This document shows positions 13,101 to 28,100 of a stretch of 64,000 nt of DNA, piece after piece. How positions within the stretch are numbered: the first letter of the stretch is position 1; every line of letters begins with the position of its first letter. The position numbers and the translations under genes are program-made. The notes beneath the pieces were generated by a model. It was not told the origin of the DNA and ran no database searches. It was given only the letters and a program-made list of their open reading frames with translations. Source of the DNA: Cyclina sinensis. Its lineage: Eukaryota > Mollusca > Bivalvia > Venerida > Veneridae. The DNA is taken from the NCBI GenBank assembly GCA_012932295.1, contig JAAONU010000016.1:41819241-41883240 (forward strand), given 5' to 3'.

Positions 13101-16100
13101 CTAATAAGCCAGGAAATATTGTTGATGTTAATGAAGTTGTTGTGAAAAAGGATAGTAGTAAAGAGGGTAAAAATGATTACAAAGGTGTAAAAGAAGAGAA
13201 GAAAGATGATAATGCAGCAGTGGTAGAGGTGACAAGGGCAGAGGAGGGTGTTGGTAAGAAAGGTGATCAGAATGTCATTGAACGGAGTATCTATGATGTT
13301 TATAACACTGGTTGTGAATCTGAAACATCTCAAGATAGTACTGTGAATGAAGTGAGCAAAGTGGATTTGGAAAGTGTAGAATTAAGACAAAAGAGTGATC
13401 AGAAGGAAGACAATACTGCGGAAGACTTGTTGACAGCTAGTATAAGAAGTGATACTTCTCAGATTTCAAATCTATCTGGGAGATCTTTTAGGTCAAAAGG
13501 TATTCTTGATGAGGCCAGAGCTAGAGAGTTTCTAGCAAGACAGTTTCAGGATGAAGATCATATGGAAGAAAGTAAAAAACACAAGAAACACCTTTTAGAC
13601 GAGGCTGTTCCAGTGACAGCAAATGCTAGCCAGGCCCCTTCTTCTCCAGGTGCCTACATGATGCAAACAGTTACTACCTTAACAAGTCATGTGAGTTCTA
13701 TGACAACGAAGGCTCTGGGTAGCATTGTGTCAGTTCCTGGAAAATTTCGATTTTCAGGATCTGCAGCAGACGAAGAGGCAAGATCAAGTAGTGAAACTCT
13801 AGAGGTGTCAGAAATTTCCGAACTTGATACAGGTAGTTCCGAGAACATAAATTCAGACAAGTCAATACTAGATTTTAGTAATCTGACTGTAAGTGATACC
13901 TCCCTGAATGCCAGTCAGTTGTCACTGCCAGAGTCAGAGAAAAGTAATGAGAGTGGTGGATCCCTGGAGTCCAGTCCAGTAAAAAAGAAGAAAAGGAACC
14001 AGTCCAATAGACTTTCAGTGAGTAAAGAGTCACAGTCTATCAGAACAATTGAAGCAAAACAAGAAAATCTAAGGAAAAGGTCACTAAGTCTTCTTACAGA
14101 GGAGGGTAAGTTTTCTTCTTTTAAGTGACATATGTATATGAATGAAAACACACTTTATAATGCCATTGTTGTGATATTATTTACTTGGGAAATAATTGAT
14201 CCTATTTTCCCATTGCATATCAGTGATAATGAGTTACTTTAATCAGAATAAACATCTATCTTGTTGAATGTGTTTCCACCTGATAGTCATTATCTTTAAT
14301 GGCCATCTGGGATTTAAATAATTGGTTAAGATAATTATAAATTAGCTTTTAAATGACTGTAATGGCTTAATATAATGATGAAAAAGTAATGATTTATATG
14401 TTTTAAAACCAAAAAAATCAAGAAACATTGAAAAGTACTAAAGTCGTCCCGTGTTTTCAGAGAAGCATAAAGAGAGTGTTCCTACTGATATATACATGCT
14501 TGATACAGAGGTATGGACCTGGGGCCGGGGAAATAAGGGACAGCTGGGGCTTGGAGATATGCTGGATAGGTAAAAGATTGTATTGATCATTCAGTTTTAC
14601 TTGCTTACACTTTTAAGAAGTCTGAATCTTGTGTCTGAAATCATAGGCCTACCTGTGTGGTCATTTGGGTAAAGTTGAATTGGTTCAGTTGAAAACCAGT
14701 GTTGGCTACTTGACTGTCATTTGTTCATGTCTGACTGCCTACTACACTTTCCATGAAAGTTGGCAGTCTTTTACGTGTTTGGTTTAGAATGTAGATTTTT
14801 TTCTGTCCATATGCCATGTAATGATATTGGTTCATCTGACAAGAGTACAGAAAAGAATTGAGATTGAGTTGTATAAACGCGCCGGTGTAGCAGTGTTATG
14901 TCATTTGGCTTGCTGCAACTTCAGACTAAGGCAGGGCCACTTATTTTGTTTATGTTGTCCATACTAAGGGTTATGTGAAAACTATGAACCAGAACACAGT
15001 GCATCTCAAAATGTTCATTGTGCTTAAAATTCTAAAAAAAATTATGACATGTATTTTCGAAGATCTGCTCGCAGTGCAAAACTTTTATAAGAATAGCAGT
15101 GAAGAGACAATTCTCACAGTCATGTACTAAAAAGTTATTTAAAAGCTACGTTACAGTTCATTGTCTCAAAATTTGTATAGAGCAACAATGCTTCATATAA
15201 ACTAAAGTTTCCTCGTTCATTGCAATGTTCCTGGTTCATTTTACATAAAGTCATTAAGTTGAATAATTCAGATGTAAACCAAATGAACAAAAGGCTGACA
15301 GGACACTGAATTTGTCAACTTGTATTGTTTATGTGAGATAAACACATGTGAATGCCTTGCCATTCATTTCAATCAATCATTTCCTACTTATATTTCCCCA
15401 CTTACCTACACACAGCGAAAAGCATCTACATAACGTTAGTATCTTCGTTACAACTGAAATGAAATACAGTATAACCTGTGTAAACTGAACCTTCTTGTAC
15501 CCAAAGACAGGCTTCAGAAATAAGTGTTTGAATCAGAAGTTTTTGCACTGGCGACAAATTATACTGTATCTGTACAAATAATTTTGACTTGAATAGTACC
15601 TGTGTTGCTTCTGCAAAAGAAGTCTAGAAAATTTGTATCGTTGAGTGTGAGTCTTGAATTAACATATAGCACAAACTGCTAAAAAAATGAGAGGCACCAT
15701 GTCTGTTGTTTTTTGGTTGGTTTAGGCAGTCAGTGTAAAGAGAATTCGGCTCAGAAACTTGTTTTTCAGTATCAAATAAAGGACAAATACTCTCTGAAGT
15801 ATATCAGGGGAGGATATTCTTGTAAAACATACTTACAACATGGTTGGATTGTATGCATTTGTTTGAGGCATTGATCAACTCCAGTTCAAGTAGAGCCTAT
15901 GTGATGTTTTCCTTAGAGTAAATATATGCTCTTTTACAGGTTAGAGCCATTCTGTATACAGATTCTTACAGGGCGCAGGATTGTTAAACTTGCCTGTGGT
16001 TCGCAACACACTGTAGCACTGTCTTCTACAGGGGAGGTAAGTCATGTTGAAAGTGAAGCATCTAGAGCTTAAGAGACCTAGTGGTTTTTATGCACCTGAA

Positions 16101-19100
16101 GGGTGGCATATAGTAGTCACACTGTCTGTCCATTATTCCATCTATTCATCCATCCATCTGTCCCGTCTTACAGTTCTCATTTGACTTTTTTTTTTATTTG
16201 GCACAAATGATCAAGGTGACATCATGTTATAAGCTACCATGACTGACTATTGGCATGTTTCTGGGGCATTTCTGTCTGTGACACATTTCTTGTTAGGTGT
16301 AAATAACAGTGTTGGTTTTCTGATGTTCTGTAGATATAGATTATCAGATTTAATTGACAACTATTATCAGAATATTTTGTTACATTATAAATGAGCCACC
16401 ATTCTTATCCTTCCTGAACTAAAATAGGGATAGGGAGGAAGGCTCTTAGAAAAAATACTTTCAAAATCATGGTTCTTCGAATTAAGATGGATCTGATTGT
16501 GTTTTTGTAGAATCACATTTCATTGTACTGCCTGTCTCAGTTCTGTGAGAGGTTCTGAAGGGACTAAAGAACATTCCCTTACACCAGAATTTTTCTTTGT
16601 TACAATTCATTTGATATTGTTTGGACTGTTTCTGGAAAACACTTCCTTTGAATAGAAATTTTATACTTGGTAGATATTTAGAAATTTTTATAATGAATTC
16701 TTGCAGTTTTTTATCTGTTTTTGAAGGTCTACTCCTGGGGACACAATGAGTTTGGGCAGCTTGGACATAGTAACCTGTGTTGTTCACCTGCAAAGATTGA
16801 GGTAAGTTGTTAGACAGTGTCATAAGTATTTGCTAGCCTTTATGCATTAAAAATATTAATATTAATCTGAATCTATTTTGTTCAACTGTCTGAATTTATT
16901 GACTACTGTAAGATAATTTTGTAAATAAAAAAAAAAAGAAGAAAAAAGGTAGCCATCGTTAATTTTGAAGACAACATCATGGACTGGACATTTCTTAGCT
17001 CCGTTGACTTACAAAAGGCTGTTGATTCGGTCAAAGTGAAGAGAAGCAAAAAGAATCAGTGGTTCCCCAATGACCAACAAGGTTAATAGACTGACTGAAT
17101 GAATGAACGACCAACCAAGCTTCTTACCACATCTGCTGAGGTAACAATTTCTCTTGTTTCAGTTGACAAACGACTGTTTTGTGTGGTCTGTTGATGCTGG
17201 GAGCAATCATTCTGTATATTTGGTGGACAATGCTGGTACCCAGGGCACTAAACCTGAGGTTTTCTTTACTGGGAAACATCCATGGTGATACAATTGTTGT
17301 ATTTCTTCCATTTTCATTTGTAGATATTTTAAAGAATAAGTAGTTCTGATATTCTTTAGATGAAAATATTTACTGAATATTGATAGTATTTTGATAAGGA
17401 TTTTACTGTTAAAAAATATTTGTGTGTTTTCTGAGGTTAAAAACTTAATGGATACTTTTATATTTCTTGTAAAATCAGGTTTTTACAGCGGATTTCATTG
17501 ACTGTTTCGACCCAGGTAGAGCTGGAACTTCAGGCAAATGCGCCTGAACATATTGTAGTCAAAATGTTTTATTCTTTGTTGAAAAATATTTGTGTTACTA
17601 AAACTTCTGTGAAATTAATGTTTTGATATCTTTTTTTTTCAGCAAAGATCTGTATGTTCCAATATACAAGACTGCAAACTTAACTCTCTTGAAATTTCTT
17701 AGAAAGAAGGTAAGATTTGTCTCCCATTGTACAAGGATTTTCAGTGTGTGGTTCAAAACAATTGAAGTTGTATATGAAAATGAGCCTTGTTACTAAGGGT
17801 GAAAATACATTCTGTTTCCTAAGACATACAAAGTGACAGCAATAATTGACAGTCAATTTTTCACTCATTAAATTCAAGTTTGGCCTTGAAATATTTCAGG
17901 ACAATGATTAAAATTTAATTAGTCAAATTATGAAAATCTAGAATGTTTGCAGCTTACATGACCTATGTTAAAAGCTTTTAATGACTAGATTAGAAAGGAT
18001 AACCTCAAATTCATGCCTGTTTAAAGTTTTCCTTTATATTTTGATTTTATTGATTTTGAAACATTGTTATGTCAAAAATCGATTATGAAAATCATTCTGA
18101 ACCATTTTCCAGGCAGGTTGGATCAGCTCAGTGTTGTCAGGAGGAGACAACTGTGCCTGTATATCAAGGCAGGAGTCTGACATGACCCTTGCGTTGTTCG
18201 AAGTTACAAGATCTGTACGAGAATTACATAAACATCTGCAGAAAATAACACAAGACTTTGTGAAGAGAATCCAAATGTCAGGTAATAAAACATTCTTATT
18301 GTGACAGTACAGACTTTACAAGAAGCTACTGTCGAAGTGGATGGAACATGATATAATATTGACCTACATTTTTCAGTAATGGAAGGACAAAGATTTTAGT
18401 CTTACCTAATACTGCATTTGAGAGTAGTTTCGAGTGTAATACAGGTGTTAAAAACTTGCACAGTTATTCTTCCAAGAAACACTCATTAAGTAAATTTTCA
18501 CTGGGGATAAATAAACTACTGCTATAGTGTTAAAATCTCATCGGATCAGTTGTTGTAGCCAGATGATGATAAAATCTTGACTTACATGTAATTTTTATAT
18601 CAGAGTGTTTGAAACTGTTTTAGTTATTTTCTCCAAAGCTTTCATTTCTTTTTTATTGTGTTAATTGTACTATCGGTCCAACTCTTAGATTCGTAATGGA
18701 CATGAAGGGAGTTGTATCTTCTTACATATTTCCATATAGGTTTTGTCACAAGTTTAGAAGTACAGCCATACAAAACAATGGTTGATAATATACTTGAGAC
18801 CTTTACAGAATTATCAGCAAAGGTATTTATTTTATTGCTTTTGTTTCATGGTTTTTCATAGGTTGTTCTTGAAGAAGTAATGATTGTTGTCATGGCACAA
18901 TTGTATTTTCTGTAAAAATGTAACATGCTTGTTAATGAAGGAAAGGAAAATTGTCTGTAAGTGAAAATATTTTTGCTGGAAGTGACATTTTTATCAGTAG
19001 TATCTGTTTAAAGATTTTCCATTGAAATTAATGTTTATCTCATCAATTTATAGTGAATTAAGAACCACCAAAAGTTTGTCAATGAAAGTAAAATCATTTT

Positions 19101-22100
19101 AGGCAAGTATGTTAAAGCTCATTTTATCAACTGTGGTTTATAAAAATTTGAACAGGTGGGAGTTGCTGGAGTGGAGTTAACAGACAAGCTGTGTAAGGGA
19201 GAGAGCATTCTAACAGCTTCATTGTTCACCTGCTATGATGAATTTGTGTCAGAGCTGAAGAAATATTCTATCACTTTTGAAGATATGGTCGCAAGTGGTG
19301 GTTTTGAGTATTGTACCAAAAATGCTAGGTTTGTACATATTATAATGTATATTATTATATTATATAATGTGACTGAAGTACATGATATAACTACCGTTAG
19401 ATCTGAAGGGAAGCTATTCAATTCTATCTTCTTGATAATCTGGATTTTCAGTATTGTTATTTATGTCCGAGCCAGTGAGGCTGCATCTTATGACATGTCT
19501 TTATGGTTTAAATGTACACAGTGTTTGTTAATATTGTGTGTGTAAACTTATTTAGTGTGTTTAAATCATCTTGAATATGTTGTTTCATCGGATAAAGAAA
19601 TTCTTCTTCGACTGATATAAGTTTATTAAAGTTTTGGGTTGTATTTACAAAATAAACATTAAGCATCATATAAGTATGGTGACGAAAATATTCATGAAAA
19701 TAGGCATGTTTATTTTGGTACACATACAGTATCTATTAAATGTCTAAAGCTACTGGAAATTTTCCCACACATACAATTATCGCAATATTTTACAAGCTTT
19801 GACTAGAGTACAACTACTGTGTGTTTATTGTGTTATTTGGGATCCCAGTTAAATATAGATTTTTCCCATGCATTCAAGTGGTTAAAAATAGAAACTGATT
19901 CACCTGCAAAAACTTAAAGGCTAGGCACTGGTTGGCAGATTGAAAGGTCATGAGAAGGTGACCTTTTGGTGACGTTCAGATCCTAATAGCGGATCATTAT
20001 TTAGGAGCTGATTTCAATCAGATTGGTACATATTACAATGTTACATATGTTTGTTAGGTTGTGTCGTAGTTGTTTCAAATCTTTTGCAAGTGTGTATCTT
20101 GTTATAAGCAGGTTTCATCTTTGTACACTGATCAGGCACAATTTCCTAGAAAGCATTTTCCTCCATTCATTCATTCGGTCGGTCGGTCGGTCAGTTAGTC
20201 AGTCAGTCAGTCAATCAATCAATCAATATAGACCCAGCTTTTGACCCTAGTGAGGGTGTATGAAAACATCCTTGCTGAAGGAGTGATATATTCTACTCCA
20301 TTACTAGACTTGATTTAAAGTGAACATTCTGACCAAAGTTTTTTGTGTCAGAATTAAGAATATTTGCACACAATTATTTAATATTTCTGTTTGAAGCATA
20401 GTATTAATAAGTCTATAGCATACCTCTTTCTCCTTTCTAGTGCAACATGTTCAGTCTAATTAATTTTCAGTGATAACAGATTATAACCTTAAATAATATT
20501 TCAGCTCCTTGTTCGAGGTTCTACAAGAGTTCTACAAAGAGTTACTTAAAAACACTCCGGCGGAGACAAAACAGGACCATACTGCCAAGTTTCGGCAGAT
20601 TATGTTTACACCATTGGGCAGTGTAAAAGATTTGTCGGCAGTCATCAGCAAATTCTCAGAACTTTATGTAAAGGTTAGTCTTTTTACGATTTTCAAAATT
20701 AACATTTTTTACACCGCCAATATTAATCAAAAAATAGAAATTAGTATTGAAAGAACTATTTTTATAACATCATCCATCGTCCTTATGACAGACAAGTAAA
20801 CAAAAGTTTATGATAGTAAAGCATAATGGTATAAGATTGTTTGTATGTTACAGTATTCATATTTTGCCTTCTTGCTGTTTCCACATCCAGTCTGACTACA
20901 AATCGGGAGATTGCAACTCAATCCACAGTCAGGCCTGTCCCAATATGGCTTAAGTTGTTGAAAAGGACACTAAACTTGAGATGATTCGGTCACTCCCATC
21001 CAGAAGAAAAGATGACATTAAATTCATACAGTGGTGTATTATTTCAGAATTGGTTGTTATTTTAATTTGATGAAACCTTTGAACTTTTATTTCAACTATA
21101 TTTTTCCAGTCAAGCCGTGAGGGTAACCTGCTCTCCAGTGTTCACTTAAATTTTGAACATTTTGCACGCACGTCACAGACAGCCATATCAGATGCTGATA
21201 ACACTAGGATGTTCTGGGAAAGTTCAGCCTCTAAAATATCAGTGAGTATGGGTGTACATTGAATGTTATTATCTGTGGTGAATTACAAAGTGAACTCAAT
21301 CTGTAATTTTCTGAAACAAAAGGAATGTATGGGTACATTTAGAATGGAGTCAAAATAATTGATAGGACTTAAGACACATAAGAAAGACCCTTTTTGGTAA
21401 GTGCGTATTTGAAGTGTGAAAATTCTTGAAGTTTATTTTTTCAGGCATTGGTAAAAATAATATTTCTTTCTCAAAATATCAGTAGTATTAATAGCATTAA
21501 GAGAAATATGAAAAAGGAAGTTAGTAAAGGTATGATATCTAAAAACATTCCATGTATAATATACAGGATAGTCTGAAAAGTGCATCAAGAAGACTTATCA
21601 AGGAGAGTCGGTCATGTCCATTATCCCTGGTCAGTGCTGGACGATTCTCTACTCACACTTTCTACCTCTTCAATGATCTGTTTATTCATGCACAGGTAAG
21701 AAAAGCTCGAAAATTATTTAGAAATTGTAAATATGTTTGAATATTTTAATTTACTGTGCCCTTTAACTTCACAGATCTGCCAATAAAAGCATCTGGAATT
21801 TACAAAGGCTTATCAGCACTATATTTCAATACATTAGAAATAGTTTAAAAGAAAAAAAGAAATGAAATCAAAAATAAAAGTTGATTGTATTGTAATCTGG
21901 CACTTGTACACAGGGTCAAGGGGTTTAAACTCTGCCAATGACTAGATCCTTTTTCTAAGAAAATCAGCAGTTTCTATGGTAGGGTTAGGATTTAGTGCCA
22001 TAACTGAGTGCAGCAACATTTGCCAAGAGTTGAAGTGAATTAAACCACAGGCAAAAGAAGATTCCTCATATTGGTAATGGGAATATTTTCTTGTAGAATC

Positions 22101-25100
22101 ACATTTTTCATTGTATCACGTCTTCTATTTCTAGCAGTAATTTTGTTCTATCGTAATTGACTCTGGCACATTCTGGCTGGATTATAGAAAACAGTGACTC
22201 AGAACTATAATTTTTCATTTGCAGTATTCCAGTTACCAGTCCTACCCTCTGGAAACAGTTTGGATCGATTTGCCGTCTACAGAATCTTCAAACCATCAGT
22301 AAACTTTTTCGGTGTCTTATTTAAACTTTGTTGAAGTTAACGTTCTTAGATTTTTGCATAAATTTTGTATGACTTGATATCTTTTGTTGAAAACTTAAAT
22401 ATGAGAGCCTTCACAGTTACCTATACTGTTTAAATATTATTCTGTTTGGTTCAAGATGATGGAGCCTGGTTGTTAGACATTAGGAGAAAGAATAATTCCA
22501 CCCTTAACAATGCTTTAACCACTTGAATTTCTCAATACTCAATAGAGGAGATGCATCTTGGAAAGAAATCATCCTGTGAATAGTGTTTCAGATATATCTG
22601 GAAAGTTTCTTTTGTCTGAATAATATCAGTGTTTGACCCCTAGTCAGGAATGCACATGTAAAATTTTGTCTGTTTCAGGAATATAATAACAGTGACTACC
22701 CCAGAGGATGTGCTGACATTGTCAACACCAACATCACAGATAAAGGTGAGACAAAGTTAAGCGTGTTGTAAAAGGAAAAATAATTATGTTATATTTCACA
22801 CAATATTATCACGTTTCCTCTGTTCAAGGTGATAATACATGTATGCTGCATAATGCTGAAACATAAATTTTTGTTTGAAAGTTGTTCCTAGAGATTTGAC
22901 TAAAGTAAAATACTCTCTGTGCTATGTTGCTTTTATTATACCGTAAGTTACGTTTTAGAAGTTTTTGATACATCTGCCGACTTGCTTCAACAAAGGTCTG
23001 CTTCTGACTATTGACTCCTAAATTTTATTTCCATGTACAGGGTGAGGTTTGACACATCAGTATATACAGGTCTAGTAGACATCTGGTTGACACGTATTTC
23101 AGTGATTCTAGAAGGGGATTCTTTTAAGTATGACATCAGTCTGAAAATACTCTAGTTCTTTCAAATAAGTCAGTTAATTTATAAATGTTTCAATGATTTT
23201 TCTCAGATAGAATGGGTTGTAGCTTTCAACACAGCCATCAATAAAGTGATCGCAAGTCAGAAATCTGTAAACAGACAGAATAGTGGAGAACGCGTACACA
23301 CTCCAGTGATCAGACTTGCACGTCATACATTCACAAAGCATGCTCTGTACCGAGAGGCAAATTACAGGGGCTACTGGTTGAATGGAAAGGTTCATGGATC
23401 GTAAGATTTTAGATTTGAACTATTTCTTCTTGTACTCCTATTCAGTTCTTTGGCAGGCAGAGCATGTTGGCAAATCAAAAAACGTTCTTCATTTCTCCAT
23501 TACAATGTGACAAGTGGATTTTTTTTTTTTTTGCTTAACCTGATTATGCACCAAATTCAGACTACCTTTGTTACTTTGTTTTTACTCATGCTTGTAGGTT
23601 TTAGAAAAACGTGTTTCTTGAAAAATGAGCATTCTTTCACTTGAGAAGCCTTGAAATCTCGAAATATGTGTGTTTTTATGCCATGTTAAGGATCTGACAG
23701 TTGTTTACATTTCATTAAAACTTTTATTTTGCAAGTTCAGGAAAAGTGTTGTTAAGCTTCTGGTGTGTTAAGTTAAAGGTTTGCCAATTGTTAATTAATG
23801 GCAGATTCTTTTTATCACATGACTGAAACATCTGTAAAACGGGTTTACTGTAGCTATATTCATTTTTATCTTTACTGAAATGTGGCTATAACAATACCCC
23901 AGTACATCTGTCCCCCAAAAATAGTTTAATAAAATTTCAAAATTTATAGTATAATTTGAAATAGAACATATCTTTCTAATTAAAGCAACAGCATGTTTAT
24001 GACTACAAATTTAGAGAATGACAATTGATATAAACAATTAAAACATAAAAGTAAATGAATGTGCAGTGTTATGTTTGCCACTATATTACACATGTATAAT
24101 ATAATGAAATACGTAATGATGATAGTACATGAAAATAATTTTTTTTTAACCATTGTGAACAAATATTATATTTCAGTGGTTTACTGAAATGGCCAGATGG
24201 AAGAAAGTACAGAGGGAAGTTTAAACATGGAAGTATTACTGGGTAGGCAGGAAGTCTTGTTGCATGTTTATCATGATTATCCATACATTGTAAAAGTTAA
24301 TAGATGTCTTAAATGCTGTTCTAGGTTTAATAGGGAATTTTTGCTTAGCTACTTATCTATGTTATTGATTTTAGGGTTAATATGATTAAGTCCAAGTAAA
24401 AAAAAAAAAAAGACATACCGTTAATTATTTTTATTGAAAAAGTTTGAAAATCATTGATATATAAAATATTTTTGATACCTTACAATTTGTAAGCTATAGG
24501 AGCCATAGGTTGTATAATTGTGGCATAATTATTTATCATTGTAGCATAATTATCTTCATTTGTCTCTTCGTAATAGATTGTACTATATACATTTAGGTCT
24601 GGTAAGATGGTTATTCCAAAAGATAATGGTGAAGAGGTACAGGAGGGGGTGTGGAAAGATGGGAAACTTCATGGACCCGGCAAAATCAAGTAAGTCTTAC
24701 TGTACAACTAACATGGTTTAAGTTGTGTTAGATTTAAAGCTGACCCAGCTAACTCAAAAGATAGATATTCAGATTCACTGACTGTCAATCCAGGGGTTCT
24801 TGGTTCAAACACCACCAGAGCCAGCTTAATTTCTCTGTGACAATTGATCTCGGACAAATTATCTTAAGGTCATTTGTCCCTCACCTCTGATTCAGGTGAG
24901 GAAGCAGTAGGGTGACTGACCATTGGGGTATGACAAATAAGAGGCTGAAACTGGTGTTTAACCCCAATAAATACAAACAAAGGCAAAAATGTGTAAGAAT
25001 TATGACAGTTGAAAAATGTTTGGAGAAAAAAAAAACAGAAACAGTTTGGAGAGGTCTATATTTATTTGTGATTTGTATTATTCTCAACTTGTATGTATTG

Positions 25101-28100
25101 TTCTCACTTTTCAATAAGTTGCTTCCTTGAAAATTCAGGGATATTAAATGGTTATAGCAATTCTCTGTATTACACACATTAGAAAAACACCAGATTCATT
25201 TAAAATGTCTTGAAATATTGATGCCATTTTTATGACATCATTTTAATAGCATTACTGTGAAATTAACTAGAGATTAAAGACTCGGGATATTCAGAACATA
25301 TATTGCATAATATTTGAAAGCATTGGGGTCTTTGAAAATGCTAGTTTGGAATCATTAACTTATGAGAGGACAAGTTATATTTGCTTAATAACTAGCTCTA
25401 TGTGAATTGATGGTATTGACAAGTGTCATATGGCAAGGTATTTACTGTAATTTCAAATTATTAAGTGATTAAGTTGTCATTAAGTTATTACCTTTACACA
25501 TGAAATTCTCAATGAATCCTTAACTGGTTTAGACAAACTGGTAATTAAGTCTTTGGTTGAAATCTGTTTATTTTCCAACAATTTGGAATCAAATATATTA
25601 TATTAATCCCTTTTGATGATTGTTTCCATGGTTCAAATCAGTACTTAAGCCGTTAGTGTCACTGGAGACCTTACCCCTTGTATGAAAGCCAGCATCTTTT
25701 GGATCAGGAACCCGTTTCTTAACCCTTCTTCTCCAGTCATTCATTATATTTTACATGTTACGAATGTTTTTGAATTCATTATGCCTAGATATATTAAAAT
25801 TAATTGTAACATTTTGTTATACCATTAGTATTATTATTTTCAAGTATCGTTATTTGAGCTATTTCTATCTGTGTCGGACTGATGTGAGCTGTGCACGTGG
25901 TGAAAAAACGGTACATAAACGGCATTTATCCAGCTATTTTTGCATAGTTCTTTCCCTTTATTATTGTACCGCCATTGGAACAGGTTTTTGAAACTATCAT
26001 CAGACAGTACGATTTGAACATGACATTTATTCTTTACAGTGAGTAACTGGTTTATGTTATAAAATTAATTTTGTTTTGGTGCTTAATGATTTTCACAGAA
26101 AATATACATTTTTTCCAGCCTATTAGTTTGGTAATGTAAAAAAAAAAAAAAAAAAAAAAAAAAATCAAAGACCTAAGACAGTATAAATTCCGTATTCGGA
26201 CAATGGAAAACAATGTTTTTTCATGCAGTTGGACAATATTTTCCAAAAACGCAAAGTAACCATTGATAGTCATTAGTGGAAATCACTGTCATATTATTAA
26301 AGCGACTGACTCACAGATTTTTACTGAAAATCTTTTTTCTTTAAAATTTAAGACTATGGAAAAAACATAATATTAAGCTTCTAAACACCATGAAAACTGA
26401 AAAAAAATGTTTTGACTTAACCAGGATTCGAACCTACGACCTTTCGGTCAGGAAAATATGGAATGACGATCTAGACCACTGAGCCACAACGCCTACTTGT
26501 TCGAATGCATCAATATTAATGTTATACCGAAAGTATCTACCCCGTGACTAACAGGGTAAATTTTTTACCGATAGTGTGTAAAACTTTATGTTTTGATAAT
26601 TTTCAGTGTCAAAAAATAAATCAGTAACTTAGTTTAAATATGTTCTTCACAACTGCAGCAAAAATTTCAAGATGTACGAACATTTTCTTTTTTTTTCATC
26701 TTCGGCCCAACTGTGAGTCAGTCACTTTAAATTACCTTTCCTGCATGAAAGAAAAAAAAAACACTTTAAATATAGATCTACTATGCCTAGAGCTGGTATT
26801 TGTGAATTTCTGCTTTGAAGTTGGTGAGGAAACGGATATTTACACAGAGGCTTTCCTTCTTTTCCAAAAATTTAGTTATTTCTAGTATTACGACTCCCAA
26901 AATATTTGGAGGACATATTGTTTTTGCCTTCACCGTCCTTCTGTCCGCATTAAGCTTGTCTGGCTTTCACAGGTCAAATTGCTGGCGGGATTATGACAAA
27001 TCTTCACAGGAGTGATCAGTACCAACCCTAGTTTTGCATATCGCCAGCACGTTCCGCTTTGCTGCACAAAATGGCCGTCAGAGCTGAAAATAGAAAAATC
27101 TTGTCCGGCTTTCACAGGTCAAACTGCTGGTGGGATTTCAACGAAACTTCACAGGAGTGATAAGTACCAACCCTAGTTGCGTATATCACCGGCACATTCT
27201 GCTTCACTGCACAAAAATTGCTGCCAGAGCCAGGGTTTCCATTGGCCAATTTTATTTTTCCGCCAGTGGGGAGGGTTCCGGGAGGGAGCTCCCTGACGGC
27301 CGTTGAAAATTTTTAAATTTCTCATTTTTAAAGACCCAATTTACAACATATCTAGAGCTTCAACTGTTATGAATATTTTATTTTTTTATTGGTTCTTTTC
27401 AAACTGTTTCAGCTATTAGTATAACCACTGTCAATTTCCACATTTCACACAGAACAGGGTCAGGGGTAGGTCATAATATTAGGGCTCCCATATTAGCGTT
27501 GACTTGCAGACATTCACAGAATGCAGCCTTTTTTTCTGAATCACTTACTGAAAAATGGCATCATCACCAATGTACTTACATTTTTTTGTCTTTGTACTAA
27601 AGATTTTTAAACAGAACATTGCTTCTTTTCGTTTTTAATAATTATAAATAAATCGGAGTCGCAAAAATATGTGACAATTGAAAATTTTTCTGTTTTCTGC
27701 AGAAATATACATAATTTTGGTTGTTCTATATTAAATAGTGTGGGAATAATACTTTTTAATTATTTTAACATTGTTTTCCACTGGCGATGTAATCAAGCAG
27801 CCTAAAACAAATTTCAAAATTTGCAATTTGGGCGAGTAATTCTCCCAACAAGTGACCGACAAATTTGCGACAATAAGGTCAAATTGACATGTAATCGCCG
27901 CGGGCAGTAACACTTTTCACAACTTTCATCTGGATTTATCAATCAGCAATCAGTTAGGGCATTTGTTTTTAAATATACATCAGAAAAATAATTTTTGTAT
28001 GCTTTTTTTTTCGCCACTTCCAAATATTTTTTCGCCATTTGCGGAATTGGCGAACTGCAGCGGAAACCCTGCAGAGCTAAAATGTAGAGAATCCTTGTCC

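Noticed and set aside
12965..13333. 122-residue frame on the minus strand
   Set aside because: Antisense to the low-complexity linker of ALS2 exon 2; phenylalanine/isoleucine-rich by mirror of Lys/Asn codons.
17479..17515. Possible 37-bp ALS2 exon between AG and GT
   Set aside because: Including it breaks the phase between exons 6 and 7, which join correctly without it.
20161..20230. CRISPR-like or short-spacer array
   Set aside because: It is a contiguous tetranucleotide microsatellite without spacers, in a eukaryotic intron.
26419..26495. tRNA gene on the minus strand
   Set aside because: A and B boxes are good but the stems do not fold into a full tRNA and the segment is repeated within the TTAA element; it is tRNA-derived, not a tRNA gene.
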